Below, piece by piece: positions 1 through 13,374 of a stretch of 64,000 nucleotides of DNA. The first letter of the stretch is position 1. Every line of letters starts with the position of its first letter. Made by a program: the position numbers and the translations under genes. The notes beneath the pieces are model-generated. The model saw nothing but the letters and a program-made list of their open reading frames with translations, was not told the DNA's origin and ran no database searches. The DNA lies in assembly GCA_035772735.1 (NCBI GenBank), contig JASDFA010000010.1:180113501-180177500 (forward strand). The letters run 5' to 3'. The stretch comes from Datura wrightii. Its lineage: Eukaryota; Streptophyta; Magnoliopsida; Solanales; Solanaceae.

Positions 1-320
1 CAATCCAAGTGCAGAGAAAGATGGAGAATTATCCCAGCTAGCATCTGGTGGACTATTTGGAAAGAAAGGAATTTAAGGTGTTTTGAAAATATAGAGAATG
101 ACATGCAATAGATTAAGCTGGATTGCATTTTAATATCTGTTTTTGGTGTAATCAGATCTGGACTAATGATCCTGTCTCTATTGTTGATGTACTAGATTCA
201 TTATAGATATAGGATCATAGTTTTTTTTGGTAAGTGTTTTTAAATAGTGGAGTAGATCAACACTTGTATTTTGGTTCTATCAGTTATGATATACACAAAG
301 TTACCAGTTTGAAAAAAAAA
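1..320 (+). mobile_element. 3' end of a LINE (non-LTR retrotransposon), truncated by window edge
   Basis: Frame 1 reads ...WRIIPASIWWTIWKERNLRCF..., the C-terminal motif (IPA-IWW-IWKERN-R-F) found after the reverse transcriptase and zinc-finger (zf-RVT) region of plant L1-type elements. An in-frame TAG at about 109-111 breaks the usual ending, so the copy is probably dead. The 3' untranslated part ends with TTACCAGTTTG and an A tract at 312-320, as expected for a poly(A)-terminated LINE. The 5' part lies outside the window. Confidence 0.75.
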
Positions 321-384
321 ATCCTAGCAAAGAATTCTTTCATACTTCACTAAATCCTAGCAAAGAATTCTTTCATACTTCACT
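319..384. repeat. 33-bp tandem duplication after the LINE poly(A)
   Basis: Two identical 33-bp units lie head to tail at 319-351 and 352-384, each containing TCCTAGCAAAGAATTC. They start within the LINE A tract. A target-site duplication would put one copy on the far side of the element, outside this window, so these adjacent copies are a local tandem duplication or part of a more complex insertion footprint. Confidence 0.85.
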
Positions 385-715
385 CATCATTCAGCAATTG
401 GATCTCCTTTACAGGATATTAAGGTTCTTTCATCTTATCCCTGTCACTAATCAAGATTGTCCGGATAACCCACTAAAAATCAATCAGTTCATTACCACCT
501 AAAGCTCCAAAAAATAACAACACTCAAACATAAACTAATTGGATTATATCCATTCTACTTCATTGGGACTAGTTTGATTCAACTACTAGGGATTCTCCAA
601 AATTTTAGACATATCCTTATACTATTATACAATGTCTAACAAACTAAAAAGACTACCGACAAAAAGACATCAACCAACCTTAATTCCAATTCCCAATTAA
701 TTGTATCGTCTATAT

Positions 716-785
716 GAACACTCTGCTCACAATATGTTACGAACACTCGGCTCACAATATGTTACGAACACTCTGCTCACAATAT
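716..785. repeat. 25-bp minisatellite, 2.8 copies
   Basis: The unit GAACACTCTGCTCACAATAT plus GTTAC occurs at 716-740 and 741-765 (one substitution), with a partial copy at 766-785. The short plus-strand ORF across it is a product of the repeat and not a gene. Confidence 0.85.
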
Positions 786-1478
786 ATTCTATCCCTCTTG
801 AGTCCACATGGATTTCAAAAAGTTGTAGGAGTCATGAGATACCTCCCTCTAGTAAAGAAACTTTACATACAAATAAAGCCCTCAACCTTCTAAACCCAAC
901 TAACTAAATTGCACTTTATTTAGAGAAATTATTGTTACTTCTCACGAAATATTAGAGCGATTGTTATTGCCAAATACAGAACTGAACTTTGAGAGATGCC
1001 AGGCCCAAACCCAATTGACCAATAATAGGTGTCAAAAATCAAAATTATAGGAAGATACAAATTTAACTTGGTATATGCATATTCAAGGCATAGAAGAGAG
1101 TAAATTATCCAGAAATACATACAAGAAGCTTGTAACCTAGGGGTTTTATCCAAATATGAAAGGAATTTTTTCTGTCTGCATAATATCATTATCAGATCAA
1201 GCGCAAAAGACAACTAATACAAATCAACTATTGCATCAGCCAGAAACTAGTCAGGGATATGAATGTAAGTATCCTTCTTATTCTTTTCAGGCCTGTATCA
1301 TTCCAATACTTAATAAAAGAAATTCAGATGGAAGAAAAACTAAGTTTCAACAAAACAAATCAAACAAGCACGAATGTGATGGTCCTCCAGTGTAATCCAA
1401 TTATAACAAGCGCTATCATCACTAAAGCAAAAATTGAAGGATTCCAAATAAGAACATGAATGTGGAGTCCATACTTAC

Positions 1479-1622
1479 AGGTAACTGAGATGAATAAGAA
1501 GCAACTTCATTGCAGAAGAGATGCATGACACCCCTGGTTTCTTCGATACGAGGGTTTCCAGAAGAAAAATGAAACACCTTAGTCAAGTTAGGCATGGAGG
1601 CAGAAGAATCACCGGAATCCAT
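1479..1622 (-). CDS. Possible first exon of a BRAP2/BRIZ-type RING ubiquitin ligase
   Basis: Reading leftwards from ATG at 1622, 48 codons are open and end at a strong donor (CCT|GTAAGT) at 1479/1478, phase 0. The segment FSSGNPRIEETRGVMHLF resembles the N-terminal BRAP2 domain of plant BRIZ1-like proteins, which in Arabidopsis act as a RING / UBP-zinc-finger E3 pair needed for germination. I could not identify a second exon between the donor and the left edge. The gene either continues beyond position 1 through an intron holding the LINE, or this is an orphan exon. The frame stays open upstream of the ATG to about 1673 but shows nothing BRAP2-like. Family assignment is from memory of the motif and is tentative. 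Confidence 0.4.
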
Positions 1623-4600
1623 GGCGGTTTCTAGACGGAATAGGTCCTCCCGAAGAGCACCTCCAATCGTCACGGTACTTGTTGAAATTGCTTTTGACAG
1701 TCTACTATAATTTCTCTTTTATGTGGGACATCAATTTTGAGTTGTCAATACTATAAACGGGTCGCTTGGTTGGGGGTAGGAAGGAGTTTTTCATATATTA
1801 TAATTAGCATAGTTAATATTATGTTTGGTAATTTTTTAGTTGTTTTTGTATAAAATTTAGCATATGAAGTGCGGTATTTGGTTATTATTTTACAATCTCA
1901 CATAAATAAAACACGTATAAATTATGAGTTAATGTATGCATTATTTTGTGCGGCATGAAAGATGACTAACTAATACAAGAATTAATAGTACATGCACAAC
2001 TAAATCTTGCATAATTTAATTTTGCATAACCAATCACTATATTACTATTAATATTTGCAAAATTCTAACCAGCAATCAAAACTTAGGGATCGTTTAATTT
2101 GATGTATTAGTTATACGGAGATTAATATAAATGAATTATTTGTACGGAAATTAATAATACGGTAGTTGTTATATAGAGAATAAATAATACAAGGGATTGT
2201 TGTATGGTGAATAAATAATATGGGAATTGATTTTTAAGAATTATTAATGTAAGTGTACTTTCATCTTTAGATGATCTTATCCATATATTTGCTAATATAC
2301 GTGTTGTTATTCCACTTTCTATTCCGTATAAAATAATATATAATTTCTCATGTAATCTATACTTCTATTAGTTATACAATATTTGGTTTTCGGTAATAAA
2401 ATTTGTATAATTTATGTGAATTCTAATACCAAAAAACAAACATGGTATAAAGATATACCAACACATACATACCAAGATTAGCCTGGCTTGTACCTCAAAC
2501 CAAACAAACCCCTTAAAGGCCATTTGGTCGGGGGGATTAAGTGATGTCTGCTTGAGGATATTACTTAAAATCGTGATAAATTTTTTACGCAATTATGAAA
2601 TTATTATCCCATATAAAAGGTGAATTATTTTGAGATTATAATTTCTAAAATACTATAAATTTTTTTTTTACTATCCTGTAAAAATATCGCATGACAAATC
2701 TAACAAAAAATACCTTCTAGAATTTAGTAATTACTTATCGGAGAAATTATCCAATAACAAGATATACGGGCACTATGTGCTCCCCTGTTAATGTTATCAC
2801 TATTTATAATGTAACTGCTAAGATATTTTTGCCCTTTATCTTCCTTATTCAAATGTAAACTTTCCAAGAAGTTGTTGCATAATCTCAAGAAGAATAAACT
2901 CTCAAAAGTATTTCTCCGAGGATTCTCCCAAATCAAAGACGGATCAGTTTGGTCTTTAATTTTCACCTTTTTATTTATTTTACTTCACATTTAATTCTCC
3001 AGTGATATTTTTTAAAATAATATTATCCGATAAAGAACATTGCAACTTAACTATGCCAATTTGAGATTAAGTTATGAAATTAAGTACTAATCCAATACTC
3101 GCATAACCTTGAAGTATAGTTAGAATTAGCAAAATAACTTTTCTAGAATGATATTAGCATCATTCTTTACTCGCTCTTGTTCATGAAGCCTACCTTCGAA
3201 TATAAAGATGAAAATAAAAAAGACGCGTTTACACCTGATTTTATTACATTACCATCATCCTTCTCTCTTCTCTTTACTGATTTTTTCCTTAGCTTTGAAT
3301 CTGCGAAAAATTAACTTGGTATGAAGACCGAACAATATGTAAGGAAGAAACTAAAAATGAAACCTCCAAATCTATAACTCAAAAGTTTCCTAACAACAAT
3401 GAGATTAAGGTTGTACGAAAAGGAAGAGGGAAAAAAAAAAAGGAGAAAGAAAATAAGAGAAGAACAAAATAAGAAAATAAAATAGAAAAATGAAAAGAAA
3501 ACAAATAAAAAAATTACAATTAACAAAATAAAATATTCTTAAAATAAAATTGTAACAATTTTTCTATTGCTCATGTTCCTAAAAAAGAATGAATCACACG
3601 CATCATGTCAAATAGGTCTATTTTAAAGTAATTAAAGGAAAATAATTTTTTTTAAAAATTAAAATATCTTTTGAAAATAAAGTATAAGTGAGGAGAGTAA
3701 TTGTATATTCAATAGCATCAAGATTTTAGATTCTACAGCGAGAGTCATAACTATTGCAATAGATGGTCGCAAAAAGATATGTTGCGACTGGTCCAATTTC
3801 TACGAGCAAATTAGCCCAAAGTAGTTGTGTGCACACGGCTCTAAGATGACAACAAACAAACTTGCAATTGCTTTGTTCTAAGTAGTGAAACACACTCCAT
3901 AAACTTATGATTGCAAGTGAAACTCTTTTAAAATAAATAAATAAATAAAGTTGATGTTGGAATTTCAATTTCTTCCTTAGTTCTGATAATAACTTGAAAA
4001 CATAAAACAAAACAAATTAAGTGAATATAATATCTTCGTGGCCTATGGATTCCAAGAGTCACTAATCTAAAATTTGAGTCTTAGTTGATACGTGCTTAGA
4101 GATAATTACTCTTTGTCTAATCAGTTCTGGTTTCATATATACTAATTTTGGGTCAAACCTTATCTTTGATTTCCTTGGTATTAGAGCAGAGGTCAAGGAT
4201 TTGTTCTATCAATCCTTGGGTTATGGTTTTGAATATGATCAAATGGTTATGAACGTGGTGATAATCAACAAATTAAAGACATTGGAGAATTGAGCTGCCA
4301 GCGCAAAGGATACATAGATCACAGCTCAGTGCTACTGGCCGGCTTCTAATTGTTGCAATGATGTCCTCAATGACACCTATATTCTGTTGAAAAGGCATTG
4401 TTAGTGGCTATGTCACCCTTCATCAATAGTATTGTTGTTGAGTAGAAGATCATTGTTGTTTTCAGATCATACATGCACTTGATCACCTATGACGATGAAA
4501 CCTCGTGTGATCTGCCTACTTTTCCATTCTCAAGGAATGCATCGTAGATTTGTTGTCTCTCTCAGCGTCAAGACAAAAGTTTGGCTAATTACCATTGTTG

Positions 4601-5410
4601 ATCATAGGTGAAACTTTATTGAGCATTACATTTTCTTATCAATCTCGCAGGAGTTTATTCTGACATTCTCCGATTCCAGCATTTTGTTTCACTGCTATTG
4701 ACATATGCACATTTCAGATGTTTATCACTATATCGAACTACAAAGTTTATTGGCACACACCTAAAATGGTTTAATTACAGAAAGGGTCACTCAACCAAAT
4801 TGTAATATAATTGCACGAAAGTCATCAAAAACTTATGAACTCGGCTGGAAATGTATCCATTCCATTAAAGATATATTATTATTTAATAAGACTAAAGCAG
4901 CTCCATGACATACCTAAGTTATCCTCATCCTAAACTCGACCCTTGACATTAAAAAATCCAACACATTTTTAAAACATAAGCAGATGAGGGGATGCAGAGA
5001 GGAAGACAAAAAGTTACGCATCAAATCTGCTGCTCATTGAAACAAAGGGGCACAAAGTTGCTTCGTATTTCCTTGAATTTAAACCTTGTTACAGAGTTAC
5101 TTTTTCATACTATTAAGGTTCTAGGTTTGCGGCAATTCGGGTTCGGACATCCTACAGGTTTCAAAAAGCAATTGTAAATCCAAGGATCACATGAACCTGA
5201 GAAGAGAGCCACTCAAGTGTGTACTTCTCTCACAATTCTACAGAGAACACTCCAAAGATTATATAACTGATGATTAGGATCGTGGGCAAGCAAAGATTAC
5301 CCAGCACTCTCAAAAGCTTAATTTTTATTTCATAAGCAAAAACCTCAGAAGTCAAGCCAGTTACAGCTTTCCGAGAGGTGGAAACCATACAAAACCTCTT
5401 AAATTCCTAA
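1623..5410. other. Intergenic region, no convincing gene
   Basis: This is AT-rich DNA with short ORFs lacking recognisable motifs. A TGGTATTAGAGC at 4176-4187 differs by one base from the initiator-Met tRNA primer-binding site used by Copia elements, so a decayed LTR element may lie around 4040-4700. No other coding or RNA signal was recognised. Confidence 0.5.
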
Positions 5411-8400
5411 TCAGGCATCACCTACCTTCTCCTCCCCACCATCAACCTGCGTCTCTTCATTCTTTGTTTCTGAAACAGACAACTCGTCAATCTTTTGGGT
5501 CACCTCGCCCATACCATCCTTGGCATTTGCAGTAGCAGACCCGTTTGCTGTGGAATTGTCCTCAATCTGACCAAGAGGGCCCAGCTGCCATATTCTAATA
5601 GTCCCATCTTCAGATCCTGAGGCATAGGATTCACCTCCTGGAGAGAACCGCAAACAGTGCACAGGACCATGGTGTCCCTTGTTGCATCCTATTTTTTACA
5701 AAAATAGAATATAGCATGTGGTTAAAGCTTGAACCTACTTGAACGGAAAAAGAAGCATAAAAGCCCTACTGGAAGTTAAGAAAATGCATATACCGGAAAA
5801 AATAACCCGAATAACTAGAGATTCTAAATATTTACGAGCCCCACACAACATACCAATTTCTTCTCCAGTATGAAAATCAAAGACATGAACCCACATATCT
5901 TCTCCTCCAGCAATGAACCTATTACCGAATTTTGGTTCCAGGGAAGCAGATTCAACTTTGCAAGGCAAGTCGTGGCTCTTCACCAATCCAAAGCTGCTTT
6001 CAAAAAAACAAGTTAAAATGCAATGTTAAACGGTGGCAAAATTCTTTACTTAAAAGATTTTTTTGTCATTAAAGTATGAAAAAAAAATACATACTGGTTA
6101 GCATCCCAAAACTTGACAGAGGAACCATCAGCAGTTGTTATGTAACGACCATCCTGACTTACTTCAGCACTGGTTACAGGAAACTTAGTTTCAAGGATTT
6201 GAACAACTTTGCCACTCCTCACGTCCCATAACCTGGGTTACAACGATTAAATCAAAACCAATATAAGATAGTGAACAGTACTGGGTAGTGAAAGTTCATG
6301 ATGGAAATATGAAATACGTATGGCCTTTATATCAAGTATCCAATAATATTCGCAATGAATTGATCTACAAATCCAAGTATCATATTTGCTAAAGACAATG
6401 AGCACTCTATCAAAAACATCTGAGCTTCGATCATAACTAACCGTAAACTTAACCCAAGTCATGTACAATTACTAGCAAAGTTTTAAGTGACCATGAGCAC
6501 TAGCCACATCACTAATGCAACCAGTAAGAAAAAAAATGAACAAAATATACAACTAGAGTCAGCAGACTTTGAAAGCCTACCTCAATCCTCCAGCATCTCC
6601 AGAAGAACTCAGTATAGTTTGATCACTGTGCAGCCAAGCAGCAGTCCTAACTGAACCAGGAGAGCTGTCAATTTCTCTGGGAGGTGCATCTGGTCGGTTT
6701 AAATCAAATATCCGAAGAATTTTTTCAAAACCACCGGTGAGTAGCAGATGTGTATCCTGCAAAGTCATCACACAATAGTTCATATATATTATCAGATTGT
6801 AATGGGTAAGATAAATATGGACTGAAGTCCCTTTCACACGTTGCACCAATAAAGAGAAGAAAAAGAGAAGCAAAAAGGGAAAGAAAGAAAAGTTCCATTC
6901 AAAGCCTGAACAATGTATATTCGTTTATTAAATAATGAAAGATTTTTGCCTTTCAATAGCAGCCTCTCATGAGTCTGCAATAACTGAAATTGGCATTCTC
7001 TGCTCTTATTTTTCAACCTAAAATAAGGGGACTTTATTTAATCACCCAAGAGTATGGCCTACCGGTCAATGGAATGTGAGTTCTTCCAATATGCATAAGA
7101 CTTGATCGGCATATACATTCACAATATTCTATTATTTTGTGAAAGTTTTCATAATTAAGGCATCAGGGAGATGCAAAGTTTTTCCTTTAATGAAGTCTTT
7201 TTCTCCTTGGCGCGACATAAAGTTATAAAGAACAAGTGCATTAGTTAGCCCCCTACAATGTGTCAAATAAAGTCCAAAAAATGGTCAGTGCAATAGTATT
7301 CTATTAAATCAATATCAGAACTTGGTTACTACAACTTAAATGAAGTTACAAAGCTCTAAAACTTTAACAACTTTTTAAAAACTTTAATAAAAGTAAAGGA
7401 AATATGGTTGTAAAGGTACCTCTGAAAAGGCACATGCTCGAACTATGTGCTTGTGGTCAAATGAGTGTAATACATCCCCAGTCAAAGCATCCCACAATTT
7501 CCTAAAAACAACCAACACGAATCACACTTAAGCCGTGGAAAATTCTAAAAGAGGATGACAAAGCCTCCACCGTATTGTATAAGATATTAGTTAATAAATC
7601 TATGTAGATAATGACATGCAAGGTCGATCAGTCATGCGACAAAACTACTTTCTAAATCACTTCTTTATAGACTGATGTCACCACATAAATGTCACTTAAA
7701 TGCTTATTTTCAAAGTACTGAAGTGAGGCTGTTAGATAACATACGCGCTGAAATCAGCAGATGCAGATGCAGCACGAAGAGCATTTTTATCCAGACAACA
7801 ACTCCACACGGCTCCTTTATGCCCTTCAAATGTTCCAATCCAATCTCCAGTCTCTCCATTTCTCAGCATTGGCGTAGAATCTTGCAATGAAAAAAATTGT
7901 GAAATTATGAACAAATAATGACATGAAAACTTATTGCAGGAATGGAAAAATATAACAGCTACTACACTCAATTCCCAAACAAGTTAGTGTAGGCTACTGA
8001 ACCCTCAAGGACCATGTTTCTCCAATGAAATTCATCTCGAGCCAACATTATACAAACAAATAAAAAATAGAAGTACCGGAAGTTCTCTATATTTTCTGCT
8101 TGCATAAAAACATTTGATAAGGTCGACTCTTAAAAGCATAGGACCTAAAGTAAATAAATTAAGACGACTAAAACATATTCCCAACTAATCGGTATCGCCT
8201 ATACAAATCTTTTCCTTTAATTGTGTGTTATCTTTCACTAAGTTTGCATGGACTTGGCGAAAAACAAAACTATAAAATCAACAAATATTTGAAGAAAAAT
8301 GAGCAACTGTGCATTTTTTGGTGATGGTGTAATACACTAAAAAAACATCTTAGTTTATATTATTTTATGCGTTACCAGGCTCCTGTGACATGGTGGTGAA

Positions 8401-9489
8401 AAATCTGAGGCTATTGAGAAACTAAATGAGATTTCACCTGTCATTCTGGCCACCGTGAGCAACAGAACAAGGTGAGAACAGTTGGCATAAATGTGATGAC
8501 TTGCCTGAACAATGACAACATAGTACTAAAACCCCAAGGGCTACTGACAACAAATATACCATGTGCTGCAGTATGCCAATCATTCTATTTACCACCAATT
8601 AGAGCATTTGGTGAAAACATTAGGAATACAAAATACTTAAGATGACAATATATGCCCACACCTACCATATAATGCATTGAACTTGGTAAATATATTTGAT
8701 AGAATTGAATGCAGATAAAAGAATTAAAGTTTATTTTAACAAGATTTGAAAACATCTGCACATAAATGAAGTATGCATCTCACATCAACGCCTTAGACTA
8801 TATAAATACAGAAACATTTTCCAATTGTCCTCCTCGGTTCTACTAGGCTAGGAATCCCTTCACATAGAAGAATGATCTTCTTTGGCTTTCTTAGATAGTT
8901 GTTTCTCAGTATTTTCCACGATCTCTAAGCAAATGCATGAAATCCTAAAGTTCAACGGCACCACCTGCATTTGAAAATGTGATCCTACTCTATGTGCTCC
9001 AAAATAAAACGAATGCGTGGAGACAAAGGTAAACTATAGTACATGTACCACCATAATGCCAAGAATATGTGGCATAATAAAGGTTGTGACTAGCTCATAC
9101 TTATATGGTAAGATCAAAATCTAAGAATGTAAATACCATAAACATTCCAAAGAAAATTGTCAAGAAGTAATCCATACAACCTCAATATACTAAATGACAG
9201 AAACAAAGTTTAGTAAAAGAAAGTTCCATAATTCAGAATGAACCAGCTCATTCCTGACGGTAGGAAAATGTTTTGATTATGAGAGTGTAACATAACTGGG
9301 TTAAATTCACTCAATACTTCAATATATTATTAAAACTACCAAAAAGGCATAACAAATATCAACGGAATTACCCTTGCTGGCGCTGATGAGGAAGAATCCA
9401 TCAGGGGTGATTGGGCTGTAGGACAGATCAACGACAGGACGAGAATGGCCATGACAAACGAGGGGTGCCACAATCTTCTTCTTATCCAT
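5411..9489 (-). CDS. STRAP: WD40-repeat protein, serine/threonine kinase receptor-associated protein (STRAP) family
   Basis: Seven exons join to a 355-residue protein: 9489-9372, 7880-7745, 7501-7420, 6756-6581, 6232-6095, 5993-5854 and 5688-5411. All introns are GT-AG and the phases fit. The protein starts MDKKKIVAPLVCHGHSRPVV and contains WD40 units such as GHKGAVWSCCLD, the LLLTGGFEKILRIFD blade, TTADGSSVKFWDAN, FIAGGEDMWVHVFDF and ASGSEDGTIRIWQ, all diagnostic of STRAP/unrip. The propeller ends near residue 298. Residues 299-355 form a hydrophilic acidic tail that is probably disordered. In animals STRAP binds the SMN complex and TGF-beta receptors; plant homologues are less understood, and a scaffold role in nucleus and cytosol is inference. 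The frame stays open to an upstream ATG at 9519, but MDKKK is the family start. Intron 1 (9371-7881) is about 1.5 kb, with no element recognised. Confidence 0.93.
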
Positions 9490-9819
9490 TACTCCCAATT
9501 CTAATGAAATCAAATCCAAGAAAAGAGCTAAGATTGATAATATCTACTTCAGGAGAAACCCAACCCAGCGCCGAATATGATAGAATCGAAATTGATGAAA
9601 AAGTCCCCAAATGAAAGAAACTGACGATTGACAGATTTCAAAAAAAATAAAATAAAATTACGCACAATTGCCTTTACCGACTTGTGACATTAAAAGGATC
9701 AAACAATCATAGAATAAAAACAAAAAATTCAAAAGATCTACAAATCACAATAAGATATAGAAAAATATGTATGTATAGATGTGTATAGATGGGGAACTGG
9801 CGCGACGGAAAAAGGTGGG

Positions 9820-9828
9820 AAACCCTAA
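9820..9828 (+). promoter_or_regulatory. telo-box-like motif upstream of STRAP
   Basis: AAACCCTAA lies about 330 bp upstream of the STRAP start codon. Telo-boxes are common in promoters of plant translation and RNA-processing genes, which would suit a housekeeping role. Only the motif is seen, and no activity is shown. Confidence 0.35.
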
Positions 9829-10195
9829 TTTTGAGATTTGATGTTTCTTTGATGGATCCACACCTTTCTAACCCTATCAACTCATATAAGAAGGCCTAAG
9901 GATAGATGAGAACTCGCAATTATTGGCAAAAATTAGAAAGTAAATATTAAAGAAAAAAAATCAAAAACCATAGAAAATTAAAAAAAAAAAGAACAAAGAT
10001 AGACTGAACTACAGGGCTTTGGCGCAGAGAAGACAATGCGGCAACAAGATCTAATATAAGCCTCTTTACACACACACACCCCCGCTCTCTTCATTCTTCT
10101 TCTTTTTATTGTAAATAATAATAATAAAATAAATACTCATACTTATGTTTACATCAATCATATAGTTTTATGTATATTAGTATGTCAAGATTATA

Positions 10196-10406
10196 CTCCG
10201 TCCGTTAAAATTTATTTATTTTACTTTTTTTAGTTTATTTTAAAAAATATATATCTATTTTTTGTAAATTTTTCCGCATGTTAAAGACCATAATATTAAA
10301 AGGTATTTCTTCTATTTTATATATTTTAATTTTCAAAACCGCAAAATCTTAAAAGTCTCTTTTATTTTTTTAAACTTTATATCAAGTCAAATTGAAATGA
10401 AGGGAG
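10196..10406. mobile_element. Stowaway-like MITE (about 211 bp)
   Basis: Terminal inverted repeats begin CTCCGTCCGTT and end ATGAAGGGAG, and the element is flanked by TA on both sides. This is the signature of Stowaway (Tc1/mariner-derived) MITEs. The interior is AT-rich with no ORF. Confidence 0.6.
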
Positions 10407-13100
10407 TAATTAATTAATATTTTTTATCTTAATTTATCATTTGGATAGAGTAAATTAATATGTTTTAATATAAAACGTGTAAAAGAATATCTTATTATTT
10501 TGGATAATTATTATTTAGTTCTGTAAGTTTTTTTCTGAGAAAATTTCATCAATTTAGCTATATTGGTTTAGCAACGTATATTGTACATATATCTCACGTA
10601 TATATATAATAAAAGTAAAATTATTGAAAAATAATTATTGTTGTTGAAATAGATGTGACATTTATTATAAAAAATTTACATAAATATATATTTTAAGTGA
10701 ATTTATTTAAGTAAAATAAATATGAATATTAAAATATGCAAAAATACAATATTAAATATTTATGATAAATATATATTTTTTAATTTAATTTGTTTTAACG
10801 TATTATTTTAGACCGATAATCTACGAATGAACGCATTATACTAATGCATACTAATTTCGGCTAATAGAAAATTGGTACTCCATGAGGGTTGGTGTATTTG
10901 TAACCTAAAATCTGTCACATGCACGCCAAATGCTGTGAAATGGTTGAATTTTGAAATTATTTCATATGATCATCTAATGAATACTTATTATTTACATTCT
11001 ATATCATCTCGATTCTCATGCAGGCCAATTGTGTGCTATATCAGTTCAATAGTTTTCTCATAAAAATGAAAGATGTCGATCCTAGTTTTTTCTAAAAATA
11101 AAATTTATGATGATATTATAAAACTAACGCTTTTAATAGTGTGTCTCAAGATATAATGTAACAACACTTAAAGTGCTCAATAATAGAGAAGAACTAATTC
11201 CTTTGATTGAAAATTTGAAAATTTTAAACAGGAAGAAAGAGGGAGATGAGATGATATAGGCGAGGAGAAGCAGACTTTTTGACTCAACAATACTCATAAA
11301 CTTTCCATTGCTAAGCCCTCGTCCTATTTAACAATTGCGCATGGATCCAAATTGTCCATTTTGAAGGCCTTATGGCCCCATGATTTCTTCTCGGCCCAAT
11401 ATCTCTTCTTAGCCTAATAGCCCAATAATTGGACTTGTTGGATTATCACTAAACCGAATACCTCACGGAGCTGGGACTTTTGGGTTTTCATCAGCAGGTG
11501 GTATTCTATGTGCCGGGACCTTCGTTTTAGCCTTTTGGGTTTTCATAAAGTAAGCACATAATTCCTTATACAAATAGCTTTAATTGGTTACTTTATGATT
11601 ACTTCTTTGAAAAATAGCCATTATCATAAAATTTTTCAGGTATAAAATTTAGAACTTCATGATAATACAACTAGTTTTCAATTTCAAGAACTAATTAACA
11701 AGTAGCTATTTGTGAATTTTACCTCATATCTTGAAGACCGTCATCTTGTCAATCTGAAATTTGCACGCACAACTAGTTCGATTGGAAATGGTTCACAAAT
11801 AGCCTTAGCGAAGTGCAGAAAGGTTTAGATAGTAAGTTGGAGGTGACTTTTTTTATTTTTTAGATTGTCATGAGTGGGATTTATCTTCCTTCTATTTTTA
11901 ATTTGTCTCTATTTTACCATGCTCTTCGATTCTATTATTAATAGGAGAGATTCTTCACAAGACCTTCAAATGTTTAAAACTATTTGTTTCAAAAAGAAGA
12001 GGAGCAAAATCCCATTATTTTCAGAAGACCTTCAAATGTCTGAAACTATTGTTTTAAAATGGGAAAAAAAAAATTTAGCTAGTAAAGCAATTAACAGAAA
12101 TCAGCATGCATGTAGTTTACCAAGCTAAATTTTTAAAGAACTCAGGATTGCACTATATCAGTATCCAAAAGAAATTCATCTTTTATGTTATGAAAATCAT
12201 CATTTTTTCCGCCAATTTCTTTGCCAGAAAATTACACTATACGTGTAAGTTTATATATATATTTAAAATTTGATGTTGAATTCTCTTAGTTTCGTCTCAT
12301 CAACAAATTTGACTATTTGAATCCTCCCATTCACTGTTTAAATTTGCTTCGGAAAATTTTCATGTATCCATCAAAAGAAATGAAGTAAATAAATTGGATT
12401 AGCTATTACTTCGGCTTTTTTGTCCAAAAATAATTTAATTTTAAACTTCTAATTTTATTACTCATGATGAGATGGTTTCTATCTATATAAATGTCTATGA
12501 ATTGCTTTAGATCATAAGTTAAAAAAAGAAATTAAATTTTGTATTGAATTAAATACTGTACGGTCACATAAATTAAATCCACACTGTGTCTGTCTGCGTT
12601 CATATATAACAACTCGTTATCGTCTCCATCAATAATGATAAACAACATGAACAAGAGGAAGCAAATGCTTGTGCCTTCCTTACCATAACTGTGTAAAACT
12701 AATTTTCCTCTCCACACGAATTAGTATATGAATGAGTCCAATTATTTGGTTGGCAAAATAGAGAACAAGTATCAAGCCTTAGAGTCTCTTAAAATAATAA
12801 TAATAATTAAAAAAAAAACAAAAACTTAAGAGTTTCGAACAATAAACATCAACAGGCCATCCTTAATTTGTTTTTTAACTTACAGTTGAAAAAGGACAAT
12901 GGTCCCCCTATTAATATTCAAGTTGCTCCCATTTGATTCTGTTGATAGCTTCATTTATATTAGGTTATTTGGAATTTGATTTAATTACTGATAGCACGCA
13001 CAGTCCCCGGCTGTAAAAATTTTAGATTAGAAGATAACATATGCCGCGCTAATATTTCCTTCTATCTTTTCGAAAATTGAAGATGGAAATATATATCCAA
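10407..13100. other. Intergenic region, nothing definite
   Basis: AT-rich DNA. Short ORFs at 10872-11063, 11874-12128 and 12532-12717 have no recognisable domains. The duplicated phrase AGACCTTCAAATGT at about 11960 and 12027 marks a small local duplication. Confidence 0.5.
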
Positions 13101-13104
13101 ACGG

Positions 13105-13286
13105 GCTTAAGCCTCGTTCATTTTTATTAACAATAAGACGTCTGAATTTGAATGATTAAGATATATATACTCAAATGTGCTAATGATTAAGATGTTGCTT
13201 TTAAATCTAAACATTGAATGATTAAGACGCATTGTTTTTCAAACATCTGAAATATCCACAATTTATTTATTTGTAAACATAATAAA

Positions 13287-13374
<88 letters not shown>

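Noticed and set aside
716..785. CRISPR-like array
   Set aside because: Units are contiguous without spacers; it is a minisatellite in eukaryotic DNA.
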